The position numbers and the translations under genes are program-made. From Incurvaria masculella (lineage: Eukaryota > Arthropoda > Insecta > Lepidoptera > Incurvariidae): a stretch of DNA of 64,000 bases. The number at the start of each line of letters is the position of its first letter. Within the stretch, counting starts at the first letter, position 1. Positions 21,856-33,229 of this stretch are shown piece by piece. The stretch lies in assembly GCA_946894095.1 (NCBI GenBank), contig OX335660.1, positions 8,437,001 to 8,501,000 of the forward strand. The letters are read 5' to 3'. The notes under the pieces are model-generated. The model was not told the DNA's origin. It was given only the letters and a program-made list of their open reading frames with translations, and searched no databases.

Positions 21856-23674
21856 GCTGCTAGAATTTGGACCACACTCATTAATGTAGTGGGTTGTACG
21901 AGACTGTGTTAGAAATTGACCATACAAGTGACTCAAAAGGAAATATAGCGCCGTCGCATATTTAACCTTAGATTTAGGAAATTGAAACTGTGTGTACTGT
22001 TTTATCTCCAAATAAATTGTAACTGTTGGACATTCACATATAATATTGTATTAATATTGTATTAATATCACGTTGAGAAACCATGGAAAAGGGCTTTATA
22101 CTGATATAAACTTGTAATAGTTGAGGAGATATTAAATGTTAAGCAAGTAAGCTATAAGTTGGTGTTAAGGGTTTTCTGATAAGGTACATTTGATTAATTG
22201 TCGTATTGTGTTGAAACTTGCAGAGCAAAGGGGTTTTTCTTGTCTCTCTGGTTTTCCCCTTAAAGAATAAATAATATTTGGCTCTAGTAACGCAGAGAGA
22301 AGACACGCGTGTACATGAAACATACACGCGAGTCTCTAGGTAGTTTAATTGATAAATAATAAACGTTTTGAAATATATATTGGTTTTTTGCATTATTACC
22401 GTTAGATTCAACTAATTCTATAGAGATAATAGCTAAACAGTGACGTTAGAGTATTTCAGACATTGGTCGTAAGCAGCAAGTAATTCAAGCTCTATAGTGA
22501 ACCCAGGTCCTGTTGATTACACAATACATAAGTGTATCTCACGTTACTAGTGTGGCTAGGTTAGGCCAAATAGACAAACCTGATAAATCAAGCTGTCAAA
22601 TAGCGCTATATAAATAGAGTTGCTCAAGGATGGCCATCCGATTTTAACTATACTTTTCACGATCGATCATTTTACTATCAACAATTTAATAAAGTAAAAT
22701 CAAAGAACGAGATCAACTCACGCCTTTGCGAAGTCTGACTTCCTCAGGTTGATAAACACAGCTGCTTCTATGAAGCCTCAGTATCCATGGCGAGGGCAGT
22801 TTGCGTGAGCTACATATGTCGTCTGGCCTTGCGAATCTGTGAGCGTAGTTCGATCTGGGCGGTACCCGTCTTTGCGAATTGCAATGCCTAGCAGCTCTTG
22901 CGTCAGTACGACGTAGCTCAATCCTACTCTAAGCAATACTAGTAACGTTGAAATACAACATTAAGTCCAGATATTCATGACATTTAAATTATTCTAATCA
23001 TAAAACTTCATTTTAAACTAACATACTGGACTTAAAAGGCATAGAACTTTGGAAATACTACCGCCGCAGTGAAATAGTAAAGGATATTTCAGGAAACATA
23101 TTATACCTTGAATTTAGAGAGAGAGAGAGAGGGAGAGAGAGAAAACAAGTTTTCCCAGGTTTAGCGATCACAGACTGCAGAGTGGAGCCCTGAAGGACAC
23201 GAGCTGAGGACGGCGATACGAGACAGCATCAAGCATTGAAACATTACGTAGGGCAGTCAGTTAGTACATTTAGATCTCAGTCAAATGCATTATAATCTAG
23301 ACGATCAAAGAGTCAAGGGTAGGTAAGCGTTCGGCCACTTCGGTCCGAGCCGGTTAGGGACGTTACAGTGCTCCGCGCGCGCACGCCAATACCTCATTAG
23401 TGAATATACGATCTTCAACCAAAGCACTCGTGTTTCACTCCGGCTTTGCGACCCGACATATCATCTTCGCTAAACACCCATATCACTTGGGAATACCCTA
23501 ATTGTTCTGTGGGGAATACCGTTAAAATAAGTGTGTGAGTGCTCACATAAAGCGTAGAAGAAAGATCCTTTTCTAGAAATTCATGCGCATCACGCCGTTT
23601 ACCGAAAGGGCTAGGCCAAGATAATATAGCGCCATACGGTTCGATCCGAAGATACTGCTTTCGCTTCCTCGATA
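21856..23674. other. No recognised gene; GA microsatellite at 23116-23143
   Basis: I see no family resemblance on either strand. A (GA)n tract lies at 23116-23143. Minus-strand open frames at 22139-22411 and 23415-23717 are unrecognised. Confidence 0.45.
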
Positions 23675-24186
23675 GCGGCTGGCAGCTCAGGGACGCGGTG
23701 ACAAAGCCAGATGTCAAGGGTTCACATCCCCGCTCCGATAATGCCCCATTTTCTTTCTCATTTTGAGTTGGATAAGTTCATTTCGTCACGAATGCGAGCT
23801 GTTCCATGGTTCGAAATCCATGTAACAGTGGTGCAACGCCTTACGGTTCGATAAGGTTGGAGAAGCAACTCTGAGCGCGGTTGAGTAGTGACCGTTTTCC
23901 ATCGTTGAGGCTGGTCGTGGTTCGGATTCCACGTCAAACTGTAGGCCCCTTCCTTAATTACTAGGTGGTAGGCTTAATCGCGCCCGGGTTGGTACTGAAC
24001 CGACATAGCATTTTATGAACCATTTTATGAGCGGCAATGAAAATGGTCCGTGTTTTCTATCCAGTTCAATGCAACCGAGCAATATAAGGAAGGTCCTGCC
24101 ATCGAACCTGGTTCCCATGTGGTACATTAGACTCATGGCATCATGACAGTTGGTGTTAGCTATCCATGTCCAGTTACATAAAAAAA
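23675..24186 (+). mobile_element. Chimeric SINE: tRNA head plus 5S-like head
   Basis: A tRNA-type head (GCGGCTGGCAGCTCAGGG, B-box-like GGGTTCACATCCCCGC) runs through TGAGTTGGATAAGTTC and GCGAGCTGTTCCATGG to CATGTAA. Instead of the body there follows, at 23826-23932, an older 5S-like head (CAGTGGTGCAACGCC, GAGCGCGGTTGAGTAG, GTGGTTCGGATTCCACG), and only then the body and poly-A. Either a SINE-SINE recombination product or a genuine double-head subfamily. Confidence 0.75.
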
Positions 24187-24544
24187 TACATTATTTGGAA
24201 AAGTATTTATAATGAAGTGACTATTTTCGCTGGTTTTCACAGAGATTTTTTATGATTAAAATGTTTCGCAAATTTTTTTTTGACATCTCCTCTCATATTT
24301 TTAGGCTACTTGATATAATTCGTGAATTCATAAAAAAAATGAAAGACAAAAAAAAGATTATATTTTTTACCATTTAATAAATATGTAGTATGTCATAAGA
24401 TGCGGAATAATTATATCTACAAGATTCAGGTTAAAGAATATTTTATTTCCTAAAAGAACATTACATTCACTTATATGAGAAACATTAAATTTAGTATTAG
24501 TATGTTGCGTTGTTGCGTTGCGGTTACAATACAATTAATTAATA
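24187..24544. other. No recognisable feature
   Basis: AT-rich spacer before the LINE 3' end. Confidence 0.5.
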
Positions 24545-25140
24545 GTTAGAACCTTAATATAAATATAAAGTATGAGAAAGTTAGTCTAAGTTATTAGCAA
24601 AATATTTTTTTACAGCTGTCTTGAAAATGTCATCGGACTCTAGGTTTTTTATTTCATTTGGAAGCTTATTAAATATTTGTACACCATCATATAGCAAAGT
24701 TCTTTTACCGTAAAGTGTGCGAGGAGTGGGGACGCGTAGGTTCCGGGCGTTTCTTGTGAAGTGTGTGCGTATGTCACTATTTGTTAAGAAACTCGTCTTG
24801 ATGTGTATATCTCCCCGTAGAATTTTTCTTATCAATATGCATGTGTCGGATTTATACATTTGTGTTATGTTTATTAATTTTATTTCTTTGTATAGGGTGT
24901 TAGTGTGTGTGAGGCGATCGTATTGAAAGAGGACTTTGATAATTTTATTTTGAGCTATTTGTAAATCATGAATTATTGAATGAGCGGCGGTTCCCCACAC
25001 AGGGACAAGGTACTGTAAGTGGGGGTGTACAAGTGAATAATACAGATTCCCAAAGGATATTACGGTTCTAGTTGCGATTTTGGAGATATCATCATTTTTA
25101 ATGTCGTCTCCATACAAATTTTTCGTTAAAAAATTATAAG
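24545..25140 (-). pseudogene. LINE reverse transcriptase C-terminal fragment
   Basis: The minus-strand ORF 25117-24581 (178 codons, longest but one in the window) is the RT thumb and C-terminal tail of a non-LTR element. It contains YYSLVHPHLQYLVPVWG, IAQNKIIKVLF, LYKEIKLINI and GVQIFNKLPNEIK ... FKTAVKKYF. Layout fits the CR1/Jockey group. The catalytic palm is missing because the copy is 5' truncated near 25140. No stop or frameshift occurs across 178 codons, so it is younger than the fossils at 36.9 and 46-48 kb. Its 3' UTR runs to about 24545. Confidence 0.85.
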
Positions 25141-25554
25141 TCGCCCATATTCAAGACCAATTATCTCACATGACATATATGAGTATATTACCATCAAGCA
25201 GAAGCCATTTCAAGCAAAAAAAATTATATTCTGGCGGATTCGAATCCTATGTCTATGAAAGCCGATTTTCAGCCCACTGTGCGACGTACTTGTTACCAGA
25301 TTATGTATGCATTAAATATCATGTTGTGTTTATCTTTAATTAGTGAATATTTCCATCTTGTTTTCTTGCTTCATTTCTATTAATATGTTTTGAAATGTAT
25401 CACTGTTGATTAACCTGAAATAAAGAAATAATAAAAAATAATAAGATGTTCAATTCGTCTTCATGTAATTAGTTAGGTTCCGAAATATTTAAGTCAAACA
25501 TGACCTATTCTTCTAACAAAAACTATAATTAACTAAACTAGGAGTTCTTATACA
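25141..25554. other. No recognised gene
   Basis: Includes GCGGATTCGAATCC at 25233-25246, which resembles a T-arm/B box on either strand because GGATTCGAATCC is palindromic, but no A box or tRNA fold accompanies it. Confidence 0.4.
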
Positions 25555-25710
25555 TACTGGATTTTCTCGTTACTCTTTCCAGCATAGTGACGGGTATATT
25601 GGCCGTTTCTTCCCAAATGTTGTCCTTTAGGCCTTGGGTGGCTGGTGTAAATTTATGATTTCAAAAAACCCCACGAAAAGAAATCGCAAGATGCCGAATC
25701 GGGGGAGAAA
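25555..25710 (-). pseudogene. Transposase C-terminal fossil, mariner/Tc1-like
   Basis: On the minus strand a frame-disrupted peptide reads roughly SPDSASCDFFSWGFLKS, then, after a shift, LKDNIWEETANIPVTMLERV. This follows the familiar end of many insect mariner-type transposases: (S/P)PDLxPxDFFLWGxLK ... LKxxIxxEIxxIPxxMLxRV. Frame breaks and stops show it is dead. The DD(34)D catalytic region is only reached at the SPD motif. Confidence 0.5.
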
Positions 25711-26389
25711 TGAAATGAAATGAAGCGAAACTATTTTTTTTTAAATGAAATGAATTTTTGTGCTCTTATGGGTGTTACAGTGTCACTTAAAAACGTTTCG
25801 GTATCTCCACAAGATTGCCAGCGATGGAGTACAAAAATTAAATAAGGATACATATTTTTGTACAAACAAGATTAAACATAATTTACTTATACCTTCCATT
25901 AACAATTTAGGTCTCTTTAATTTTTAGGAAATCGTCTAAAGAATAAATACATTTTTCTACAAGCCAATTAAATAAACCTTTTTTAAAATGATTTACATCC
26001 AGGTCTTTCAACTTAATCGGTATATTATTAAAAAAAATTGTGCTCATAAAAAATACGCTATTACGATACAGTGCAATCTTAGGTCGCGGACGGCGCCGTT
26101 AAAAAACGCGCGGTTCTCGCTATTTCAACGACCGACCGCCCCGCTACGACCGTTAGTGCTTCAAAGGCGCGAATTTCAAATAAGGAACGTCAACGGACAG
26201 CATACTTGTCACTATGTTAGAAAGGACAATGACGAACGCCAGAATTCGGTACACGCAATCTATTGACAATGGGTGGCATTACCTACCGAATATCATTCTT
26301 AACCTTACCTAACTTACCTATATTATAAAAACAGAAAAAACATTTCATTTCTAAAATAAGTTAAATTACATTTACAAAAAGAAAGTTAT
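25711..26389. other. No recognised gene
   Basis: The 92-codon frame at 25988-26266 includes a CpG-rich stretch (26085-26180) but no recognisable domain. Confidence 0.4.
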
Positions 26390-26419
26390 GCTGCCACACT
26401 CTGACGAAACGAATGTAGT

Positions 26420-26510
26420 ACATGTAGAATCCAATGTGAAGCATACATTAATTAAAGAGAGAGCTTTAGCGGGCAGTGCGTCTACCAATTCGGCCACGCT
26501 CTCTTTCTAT
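26420..26510 (-). repeat. Diverged tRNA-Leu-like repeat copy
   Basis: On the minus strand GTGGCCGAATTGGTAGACGC is an excellent tRNA-Leu/Ser-type A box. It is followed by GCCCGCTAAAG and then TTTAATTAATGTATGCTTC, matching the arm of the elements at 10.6 and 30.9 kb. The B-box half is deleted. GAGAGC/GCTCTC-type ends form a short stem. Confidence 0.55.
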
Positions 26511-27190
26511 TACTTAGAATTCTCCTACGGTCCGGTCTCACGTAATCAATGCCTCCTAACACAGTACTTAAGATTATAATCTAACGTCCGCACATTAAGA
26601 CATTATAAACGTCAGATTGGCGGATATATATGGCAGGCAAGTCGGTGTAATTTACTCCCAAAAGCGGCGGGCCCGCTCATATCTGAACAAAACGCTCATT
26701 CCCAATATTACAATATCCAACAATGGAGGCAAAACGCAATTTTGCTCCCACAAATGACAAAGGTGGAAAAATATTTTCACAAGAAAAAATGTAACAAAGC
26801 GAAAACCGAGCTAGTCCACAAACGTCTCGTTAGGGCGCGGCTCCCTCCGCGGGCGCCGTTAATGGTGAATAATTTTCCATTTTCCAAGACTAGCTGTTTT
26901 CCAGCTCCTTACGGGAAGGAGTTTGGCGCAGTGTACTATGATTTTGAGCAAATAAAAAAAAGTTTCGGGTTAATGTATTTTTTCCAACTTTTAATAGCTG
27001 ATTCTCACTGTGCACTTAAGTTCCACCGTAAAAAAATATGTTTAATTTGTGTACACACACATTCATATATATCATCACGCTGGTTGTAATAGTAACGAGG
27101 TGTTATAATAACGACAGATACAGACATACATATTATCAAACATGTTCTACAATTACGGGAGCACGCATTCCAGTCGCTTCTGTTTCCAAT
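26511..27190. other. No recognised gene
   Basis: A 115-codon frame at 26742-27089 has many Lys and Phe residues but no family match. Confidence 0.4.
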
Positions 27191-27204
27191 CTCTTTATGG
27201 TTAC

Positions 27205-27308
27205 GAGATCATGTTAAATTGTAAGTCCTCCTTACTTACTAGATGGCCGGGCTTAGCCCGCCCATATGACCCATATGACTAGACCAAATGATGGTCAAAG
27301 CGGATTTT
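27205..27308 (+). repeat. SINE body fragment
   Basis: ATGTTAAATTGTAAGTCC, CTTACTTACTAGATGG, GGGCTTAGCCCGCCC and AATGATGGTCAAAGCGG match part of the SINE body. Confidence 0.6.
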
Positions 27309-27781
27309 TTTTTCAATGTTTTTTTCTTATTCTAGCCGTTGTCATGCAAAGAAAGTACCTGACATCATTTTTTAGGATCGCGGTGAAAAGCAAATACGTT
27401 GAACTGATTTCCGTAACGTAACGACGTAAGTAGTGCTTAAGTATCGGATGACAGATTTGAGTATTTTTTTTGGCGGGAGTGAGATCAATTCTCACCGTGC
27501 ACGCGATTTGAATGTGATTTACCCGCTAATATCAAAAAACATTTACCCGACCGGAGCTTCAAAACTCCCAAACTGCACTGGACCACCCACTGGGATAATC
27601 TGCAGGTTACCTAAAAAATAAAAGTTAAACACTATATTGACGGGAGGACTCAGTCTCTTTGACAGGAACTGTCATGCACATTTTCCCGTCGAGTTCCCGT
27701 TCCGCCAAACACGGGATAAGAATCTTATGTAGTTCTAATATGGTTCTAATATAATCCACAAAGCTGTGTTCGAAATTAATA
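27309..27781. other. No recognisable feature
   Basis: Unique-looking sequence; no family match for the short open frames. Confidence 0.5.
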
Positions 27782-28305
27782 TACACTGAAAAAAATTATG
27801 TTACGGTTTTAGCACAGTTAAAATTCAATCAGGTATGGTAAAATATTTCTCATGTATCATCAACATGAAACAGTTATTTTAACTGATTGAACACTACCGT
27901 TTGGTGAAAATAACACGTGTGACAGGTCAGATAATTTTAAAACGATTATCTTAACTGATTGAACATTACGCCTGACTCCAAGTTAGGTTTGCAACTGTCC
28001 AGTTTCAAGAGATACAGCAATTTTAACAGTTTGAACAGTACCTTTTCACTGAATTTAAGACGTCAGTAAGAATGAAACTTAAGCTAGAAACAGTTTTCAC
28101 GCAGTTAGGGAAACAGTAAGAGAAAACAGTTATTGCACACAGTTTAAAAAACAATCAACAGATACAGTAACATTTAATGTTTAAGCCTAACCGTTTTCAC
28201 TTAGTAAGAGTAACCCAATTATTTAGTTGGCTATATTTTAAAGTTGTACGACGGTTGTTATTGTTGGAATTACAGTTAAATTCACCGATTTTTTTTTTCA
28301 GTGTA
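27782..28305. mobile_element. MITE with TACACTGAAAAAAA ends
   Basis: Begins TACACTGAAAAAAAT and ends ATTTTTTTTTTCAGTGTA, an inverted repeat with TA at both extremes, consistent with TA target duplication as in Tc1/mariner-type MITEs. The 520-bp interior holds at least twelve CAGTT/AACTG pentamers in both orientations and no ORF. Confidence 0.75.
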
Positions 28306-28884
28306 GCACTAATATTTCAGCCATAGTTACATCCAATTCCGACGCCCTACTTCGAGCTGACGCAGTAATGGAGAACCGGAGACGGCTTTCGCCCTAAAAT
28401 CTCCCATCAAATGTAAATATTCCGGCCCGGACACAGATCCATTCGTTACCACTACACCGCCTTATCAAGTGTAGGCAAGGCAGGAACGGAGCCTCCGAGG
28501 AGAGGCCCTGGGAGATTTATGGAACCCAAAAAAGGAGGAATCAAGACAAATGGAGGCCCCGTCCGCTTTTTATCCTTAATAGACTCGCCGTGGCGGGCGA
28601 GTTCACTCATTCATGTTCTAATTCGGTCAGTTCATTGTAATAATTCAGGTGGTTGGTCGGGGTGAATAAGTATGGATGAGCTGTGGCGAAATTGTGAAAG
28701 TAGAGAATGTTATTGATGGAGTAGCCCTGCGGAATAATGGAACTATTTGTGGAATTTCTCACCTGGAGCTTACATTCAACAGATCCTAGATCAAATTGAC
28801 CACTGACTCGATTTTCGATAAGATTACAAAGAATCTTGCCCCTTCGAACTGATTGTGTCCGAAATTGTTGGAAATCAATTTCAT
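28306..28884. other. No recognisable feature
   Basis: Moderately GC-rich at 28330-28600, nothing identified. Confidence 0.5.
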
Positions 28885-29050
28885 TTAAGTCTGGTTTTCA
28901 CCAAGTGCTGATTTATTTTATTCGATACTTAAAGGGCCTTTATTACTAAATTGCTGATTATTTTGTACTGGTATTGATTGAAATCTGCTAAGAAAGGCCC
29001 TTAATATGTGGCGATTAAGGTAATCTGCAGTATGTGAAAAAGGCCCTAAG
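28885..29050 (+). repeat. Short MITE-like repeat (AGGGCCTTTATTAC family)
   Basis: Shares CTGGTTTTCACCAAGTGCTG, ATACTTAAAGGGCCTTTATT and AAGAAAGGCCCTTAAT with 32545-32715 and 61300-61457 (both reversed). The paired GGGCCTTT/AAAGGCCC blocks give internal inverted symmetry. Confidence 0.7.
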
Positions 29051-29100
29051 TAAACTTGAATTAGATGTGATGCAAGAGTACATTTTGATGTTGTGGTAAT

Positions 29101-29405
29101 TTTTTTTCAGTAACCTGACATTATACCGTTATGATATTAGCCCAATACACCACATTCTCAAAGTAATTAGGTGCCATGCCAGGACCTTCCCTTTTACGAG
29201 CGTGGCTACATTGAACTGGATGGAAAACCTGGACAATTTTTGATTTGCCGCTTCGACGATCTTTTCATCCAATGCTATGGTGCCAATCGGGGCGGGCTTA
29301 CACCCTATAACCTATTAGGGGAAGGGGGCCTACAGTTTTAAATTCGAACCATGGAGCAGCTTGTGTTCTTGACGAAATGCACTTATTTAACTCTGAAAGA
29401 ATGAG
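29101..29405 (-). mobile_element. tRNA-type SINE lacking its head
   Basis: Reverse SINE from a T-run through GGTGCCATGCCAGGACC, the body and GACGAAATGCACTTATTTAA. It stops at the pyrimidine-rich segment before the tRNA head. Confidence 0.8.
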
Positions 29406-29409
29406 ATGT

Positions 29410-29885
29410 CTGTTATTTTTCTCGCACCCAATTTTATTTTTTAATTTTAATAATATTTATGTATGCTTGCAACTAATATTAGTGTGTTCTATGTCTCTAG
29501 AATATACAAATGTATCGTAGTGAATAGAAAAATCCAGAATTTAGCTAATTCCCAGTGATTTAATCAAATCACCGCATGACTTGTAAAATAATCGGTTATA
29601 TATACTCGTAAATGCTATTTGCCGGTATAAGGCTAAATCACTAGGGATTTCTCTAAATCATGGATTGTTTCACGGAATAGTTTAAATGTTTGTCACCATT
29701 GTGTGTATTTCAATTCCGCTGGGGAGCCTTTTAATCGAGAATTAAATTATTGAAAGATTGATTGAAAGCCTAATAAAATAACATAAATGAATAGCTATAC
29801 ATACAGACGCAAAGAATATATCAAAAAGCATTAAAATAATTGGCGACCATTTTCTCTATTTCAAATTAAAGAGTATCTGAATATG
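29410..29885. other. No recognisable feature
   Basis: AT-rich. No match to other parts of the window. Confidence 0.5.
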
Positions 29886-30290
29886 TTTTTTTTTATGCGA
29901 CCTGACATGGATGGCTAATACCACACAACTACCGTTATGATATTAGCCCAATACACCTCATTCCCGAAGGAATTTGGTGCCATGCCAGGACCTTCCCTTG
30001 AAGGCACGGCTACATTGAACTGGATGGAAAACACGGACAATTTTTCATTGCCGCTTCGACCATCTTTTCATCCAATGCGATGGTACCAACCCGGGCGGGC
30101 ATAAACCCTACCACCTAGTAGGGGAAGGGGACCTACAGTTTTACATGGATTCCGAACCATGGAGCAGCTCGCATTCGTAACGAAATGAACTTATCGAACT
30201 CGGAAAGAGAAAGAAAGTGGTGCATGTCGGTATTGAACCCAAGTCTCTGGTACGCTAGGCCAGTCCCCGCGCCACTAGGCTACGAGCCGC
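29886..30290 (-). mobile_element. tRNA-type SINE, full length
   Basis: Head on the minus strand begins GCGGCTCGTAGCCTAGTGGC (A box TAGCCTAGTGG) with B-box region GGGTTCAATACCGAC; body and T-run (poly-A) complete. It closely resembles the copy at 12761-13166. Confidence 0.9.
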
Positions 30291-30437
30291 TCAATTTGTT
30301 GTAGTTGTTGTTGTAGTTTGGATGATACCTACTACTGTTTTGCATGAGGGACCCCTTTTCTACTTAAATATTTATTAGCATTTTAAATGGTCTCATTTTA
30401 TGAATTCACCATTTCTAGTGAATGATAAATTTAAATA

Positions 30438-31045
30438 AATATACTTTTTCGTACTAAGCTTATACGTCGCTTATTCCAAGAAATGTGACATGTATGTATG
30501 TGTACTGCCAGCTATACGCTTTGGTCATGTTTTAATTTCTATGATGCAATACTTAAAACATAAATAAAACCCGAATAAACTACATATTTCTTTTATTGCT
30601 GAACGAAAAAGTTAAACGTTTACAAATTAGGAATAAAATCTAGTAAATTAAAATACAGAAAATGGACATGATATTTTGGAAGCAATTATTTGACACCCAG
30701 ACATTTTAACTTTTTATACAACTACGGCGACAGGTTGTCCGAGATGGCCAGCCTGACAGTATGTATAATCGACCGTGAAGCAAGGACACATTAATTAATG
30801 AAAGATCACTGTAAAAAGAACTACGGAATTTGATTGATTGATTGATTACGGGAAGAGGGACTGTAGGTCCAAATTATGGGTATACAGAAGCTGGCGAAAT
30901 TGGTTAGACGCAATACCCGCGAATGGTATGTTTTGCTGGTTCGGGTCCTGCCTTGCAGTATATTCGTAAAGTAGTAATTTTTACAGGGATCTTACTTTAA
31001 TTAATGTGTCCTTGCTTCACGGTCGATAATGTATACATACATGTC
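30438..31045 (+). mobile_element. Foldback element with tRNA-Leu-like core
   Basis: Arm CGACCGTGAAGCAAGGACAC at 30768-30787 is the exact reverse complement of GTGTCCTTGCTTCACGGTCG at 31008-31027. Between them lies a core with A box GCTGGCGAAATTGGTTAGAC (30889-30908) and B box GGTTCGGGTCC (30938-30948). The outer arm TTTTTCGTACTAAGC at 30445 is separated from the inner arm by about 250 bp of unrelated AT-rich insert. It combines terminal inverted repeats with a Pol III-like promoter. Confidence 0.7.
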
Positions 31046-31610
31046 AAATTCAATATATATATATAAATAATAACCATAACCGTGAAACTAACCAGGGTTG
31101 GTGCACTCCAGTCTAGGTTACAAAACGTCATACACTGATTTATTGGTTCTTTCGAGCCACATGCAATAGAGTTAGGAAAAGTGCACATTATCTGGCTACG
31201 AATATATAAGCGATTAAATCCGTAAGTTTTTGTTACAAAATGCAACTATGGCGTTATGAAATAGGTACTTACGAATATTAAATTTTAATTCGTCTTTTTT
31301 CATGTAAGCGTTTGTTTTCCCTCCTTCCACACCGCATTGGAATCCTGATCGAAAATTCGCTCGGGAGCCGAAATCGGCACGAATTAGCACATTTCACAAC
31401 ATAAATCCATAAGTTGTCTGGCGCAAAAGCGAAACTAAATGAAAAGGATTTAAATATTCATGGGCCAGCGATTCGGACGGTGCGACGACGAAAAATTTCG
31501 CTCCGGCACAAGGTCTTTGCGAAATTCGCCGGAATCGTGTCGCATGCGGCGACCTAGTATCATTGAGTGAGATAGGACGGGACTGGCGAAAGTTCTGACG
31601 TGTCATTTGA
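31046..31610. other. No recognised gene
   Basis: Minus-strand frame 31684-31394 overlaps the SINE head, so it is not a gene. Confidence 0.5.
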
Positions 31611-31997
31611 GCGACTCGTAGTTTAGTGGCGCAGGGACTTGCCTTGTATTCCAGAGGGCTGGGTTCAAGTCCTCGCCCGGTCATGCACCACTTCTTTCTT
31701 TGTCTGAGTTGGACAAGTGCAGTTTGTCACGATTGCGAGTTGTTCCATGGTTCCATGTAAAACTGTATTCGGTCCTCTAGGTGATAGGGTTTAGCCCGCC
31801 CGGGTTCGTACGATCGCATCGGATGAAAAGATGGCCGAAACGACAATGAAATATTCTCCATGTTTTTCATCTAGTTCAATGTAGCCATGCTCACAAAGGT
31901 CCTGGCATTGCACCTAATTCCTTCATGAATGCGGTGTGTTGGGCTAATATATTGACGGTGGGTACTTGAGTCATTCATGGTCAGGCACATATAAAAA
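31611..31997 (+). mobile_element. tRNA-type SINE, near full length
   Basis: Head GCGACTCGTAGTTTAGTGGC, B box GGGTTCAAGTCCTCGC, TCTGAGTTGGACAAGTGC, a body with a deletion after AAAACTGTA, and an A-rich end. The B box is better preserved than in most copies. Confidence 0.8.
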
Positions 31998-32544
31998 CTT
32001 CAGCGGCGACCAGTCAGTTCGCTTACGAATTATGGACGCGCAACATCGAATGTTCGTTTAATCGTGTCCTGTGCGGTTCTAGAAGTAAGCGAATTCGTAA
32101 GCGTATGGACTGTCCAACGCTACCGTCAGTGTTAGCGTTATCAATATACGTATAACTTTTGGTGCCCACGCCCGTCCTACCTTACCCGATGCCTAGTTTC
32201 GTCCATTAGTTAATCAATGCCTGCCTTTTGGCTTCGAAAGCGGTATGATTTACTGCCGGAGCGGCGGATCCACTTGAACCCGGCTTTTACCGATTTAATC
32301 CCCTGCAGGCGAATCGCATCCTCGTGAAATCCGGCAATGGGAAATGCCTTCGGGAAATACATCCTCAATTAAGTTCGTGTTGCTTACCAATCCCTCAGAG
32401 AAGAGAGAAATCTAAATTACGCTCGATGCCTTCAATGTAAATCTAAACTACTCAGTATGTTCCAAGGATTTAAGAGCGTCCTTATACCTAAACATTTTCG
32501 ACCAGTTTTTGCGATTGAAACGAGATAACCAGAGCCCGAAGTCA
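31998..32544. other. No gene; short inverted GCTTACGAATT pair
   Basis: CAGTTCGCTTACGAATT (32027-32043) and GTAAGCGAATTCGTAAGCG (32084-32102) form an inverted pair related to motifs at 18740, 52910, 62390 and 62965. A short unclassified repeat. Confidence 0.45.
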
Positions 32545-32715
32545 CTTAGGGTCTCTTCCATCAAGTACTGATTAGCTAAATAATCCTTACAATAAAGGGC
32601 CTTTCTTACCATATCCCAATCGATAGTATTTCAAGATAATCAGCACTTTAGTAATAGGCCTTTTAAGTATCAATTCAAATAAATCAGCAATTGGTGAAAA
32701 CCAAGCTTGGTCTTA
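32545..32715 (-). repeat. Short MITE-like repeat (AGGGCCTTTATTAC family)
   Basis: Reverse copy: AAAGGGCCTTTCTTACC, AAGATAATCAGCACTTTAG, TCAGCAATTGGTGAAAACC. Confidence 0.7.
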
Positions 32716-33004
32716 TGTTCAAAATCTTTCGAAATTCAGTCCGTATAATGAAAAATGCATGAAAATGAATGCAAGCAAGGCGAAGCTAATAACACATATA
32801 TTTTTTCTAGGCTAATGGATTTCGAGCTTGACGAATATTTCGTTTTTTTATACTCACTATGCACTCAGTCGCTGCGACTGTGAACAGTGAATATAAAGAC
32901 AAAATATTGGAACAGGTGACTGTGTTGTGACAGGTGTGACCTATTTTTTAAATAACTGGACATGGGATGACTAATACCACACCATGATGAATAAATATCT
33001 CTTT

Positions 33005-33190
33005 TTTTTTCATTCCATTTATTTAAACTTTTTCGGTAGTCAAACTACACTAAGTTACGTCCAAAACTGAATGATACGCAGATTCGATCAACTCAGTAAA
33101 TAAGAATACGCAAATAAACTTTACGAGTTTTCCGTCTACGGTAATAAAATACATACTTCGATCTAAATGCTACTGCCAAACAATTTTTGG
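33005..33190 (-). repeat. GAATAAATGAAATG-type repeat
   Basis: Reverse copy lacking any MITE: CATTCCATTTATTTAAAC, GGTAGTCAAACTACACTAAG, GCAGATTCGATCAACTC, AATGCTACTGCC. It shows the uninterrupted junction around CACTAAG. Confidence 0.65.
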
Positions 33191-33229
33191 TAAAACTGTT
33201 TGAGGCAAAGAATAAGATCAAATGAAACA

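Noticed and set aside
26457..26505. Possible functional tRNA gene
   Set aside because: Good A box but no B box, no anticodon arm and no full-length cloverleaf; it is a truncated copy of a repeat.
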